Shown one piece after another: positions 5,609 through 5,760 of a DNA stretch of 5,760 nucleotides. Below the pieces are notes generated by a model. The model had not been told where the DNA came from, did no database searches, and worked only from the letters and a program-made list of their open reading frames with translations. This DNA is from Oscillospiraceae bacterium (GTDB lineage: Bacteria; Bacillota; Clostridia; Oscillospirales; UBA929), in NCBI GenBank assembly GCA_031282535.1, contig JAITDM010000101.1:1-5760 (forward strand), in the 5' to 3' direction. The position numbers and the translations under genes are program-made. The first letter of the stretch is position 1, and the number at the start of each line of letters is the position of its first letter.

Positions 5609-5760
5609 AAAGTGACAGTTCCGGACAGACGCCGGGCATACGAGTTTAGACGCGCGTTTGGCGAAAAAGTTCCCCTATGGGATGTACAAATTTGCCTCTC
5701 CAAAGGCCACATACTCGGCGCCGCGCCGGGTCTTTTTCCGGCATATTTTCACAAGATCCC
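5609..5760. other. Right-edge region without a confident gene
   Basis: No gene is supported here. Two short - strand frames enter from the right edge: one ends with TAG at 5675-5677 after about 27 codons (final residues GAEYVAFGEANLYIP) and another with TAA at 5646-5648 after about 36 codons. Either could be the last codons of an upstream gene, but the stretch is too short to judge and I recognise neither tail. The only clear structure is the terminator-like hairpin at 5714-5737. Confidence 0.3.
5714..5737 (+). terminator. Orphan intrinsic-terminator-like hairpin on the + strand
   Basis: CTCGGCG (5714-5720) pairs with CGCCGGG (5724-5730), with one G-T wobble, around the loop CCG, and is followed by TCTTTTT (5731-5737). 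This is the shape of a Rho-independent terminator on the + strand. No + strand gene precedes it: the nearest transcription is the divergent exporter promoter. It may end a small or antisense RNA, or act as an attenuator for a + strand gene beginning beyond the window. Confidence 0.4.

Noticed and set aside
5658..5690. Possible + strand promoter (TTGGCG with a downstream TACAAA)
   Set aside because: The spacing would be 21 bp, and at 17-18 bp the -10 candidates (GATGTA, ATGTAC) match poorly.
5398..5712. 104-codon - strand frame covering the leader of the adaptor
   Set aside because: It runs through the candidate promoter and overlaps the adaptor start out of frame. Its Arg/Cys-rich product resembles nothing known, and no ribosome site fits its start.

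Overview
This is a GC-rich stretch from what looks like a low-G+C-phylum (Firmicutes) bacterium with a high-GC genome, most likely a clostridial gut-type lineage such as Oscillospirales. The reasons are the strong AGGAGG-type ribosome sites, a DUF5058-like membrane protein, and a MacB/YknXYZ-type exporter whose adaptor is membrane-anchored with only short hairpins. No 16S or other marker gene is present, so the taxonomy is inference.

Layout. Positions 1-1548 carry two + strand membrane-protein genes. The first is the 3' portion of a DUF5058-like gene (stop at 678-680). The second is a 265-residue polytopic membrane protein that I do not recognise (751-1548), preceded by a very strong ribosome site. 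Positions 1549-1741 form a short convergent intergenic region full of palindromes and direct repeats. Positions 1742-5425 hold a tightly coupled - strand operon. In transcription order it encodes a 600-residue membrane fusion (adaptor) protein, a MacB/LolD-type ATPase and a MacB/FtsX-type permease, with 8-nt and 4-nt overlaps between consecutive genes. Positions 5426-5760 are the operon's leader and promoter region. They contain a plausible sigma-70 type promoter, three AACAA repeats phased at 10-11 bp just upstream of the -35 box, and an orphan + strand terminator-like hairpin near the right edge.

How it works together. The adaptor, ATPase and permease form one ABC exporter. The ATPase powers the permease dimer and the adaptor forms the extracytoplasmic conduit. 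The closest described systems are MacAB and YknXYZ, which export peptides, toxins or lipophilic compounds; the substrate here is unknown. The two + strand genes are probably co-transcribed and unrelated to the exporter.

Most notable points: (i) a 23-bp repeat 57 bp downstream of the permease 3' end reads in the same frame as a second copy of the permease C-terminus, with its own stop codon and mostly silent differences; (ii) the adaptor contains two successive lipoyl-hairpin-barrel modules in one chain; (iii) phased repeats at the promoter look like an OmpR-family regulator site. I do not see a clearly new biological system. These are modest observations.
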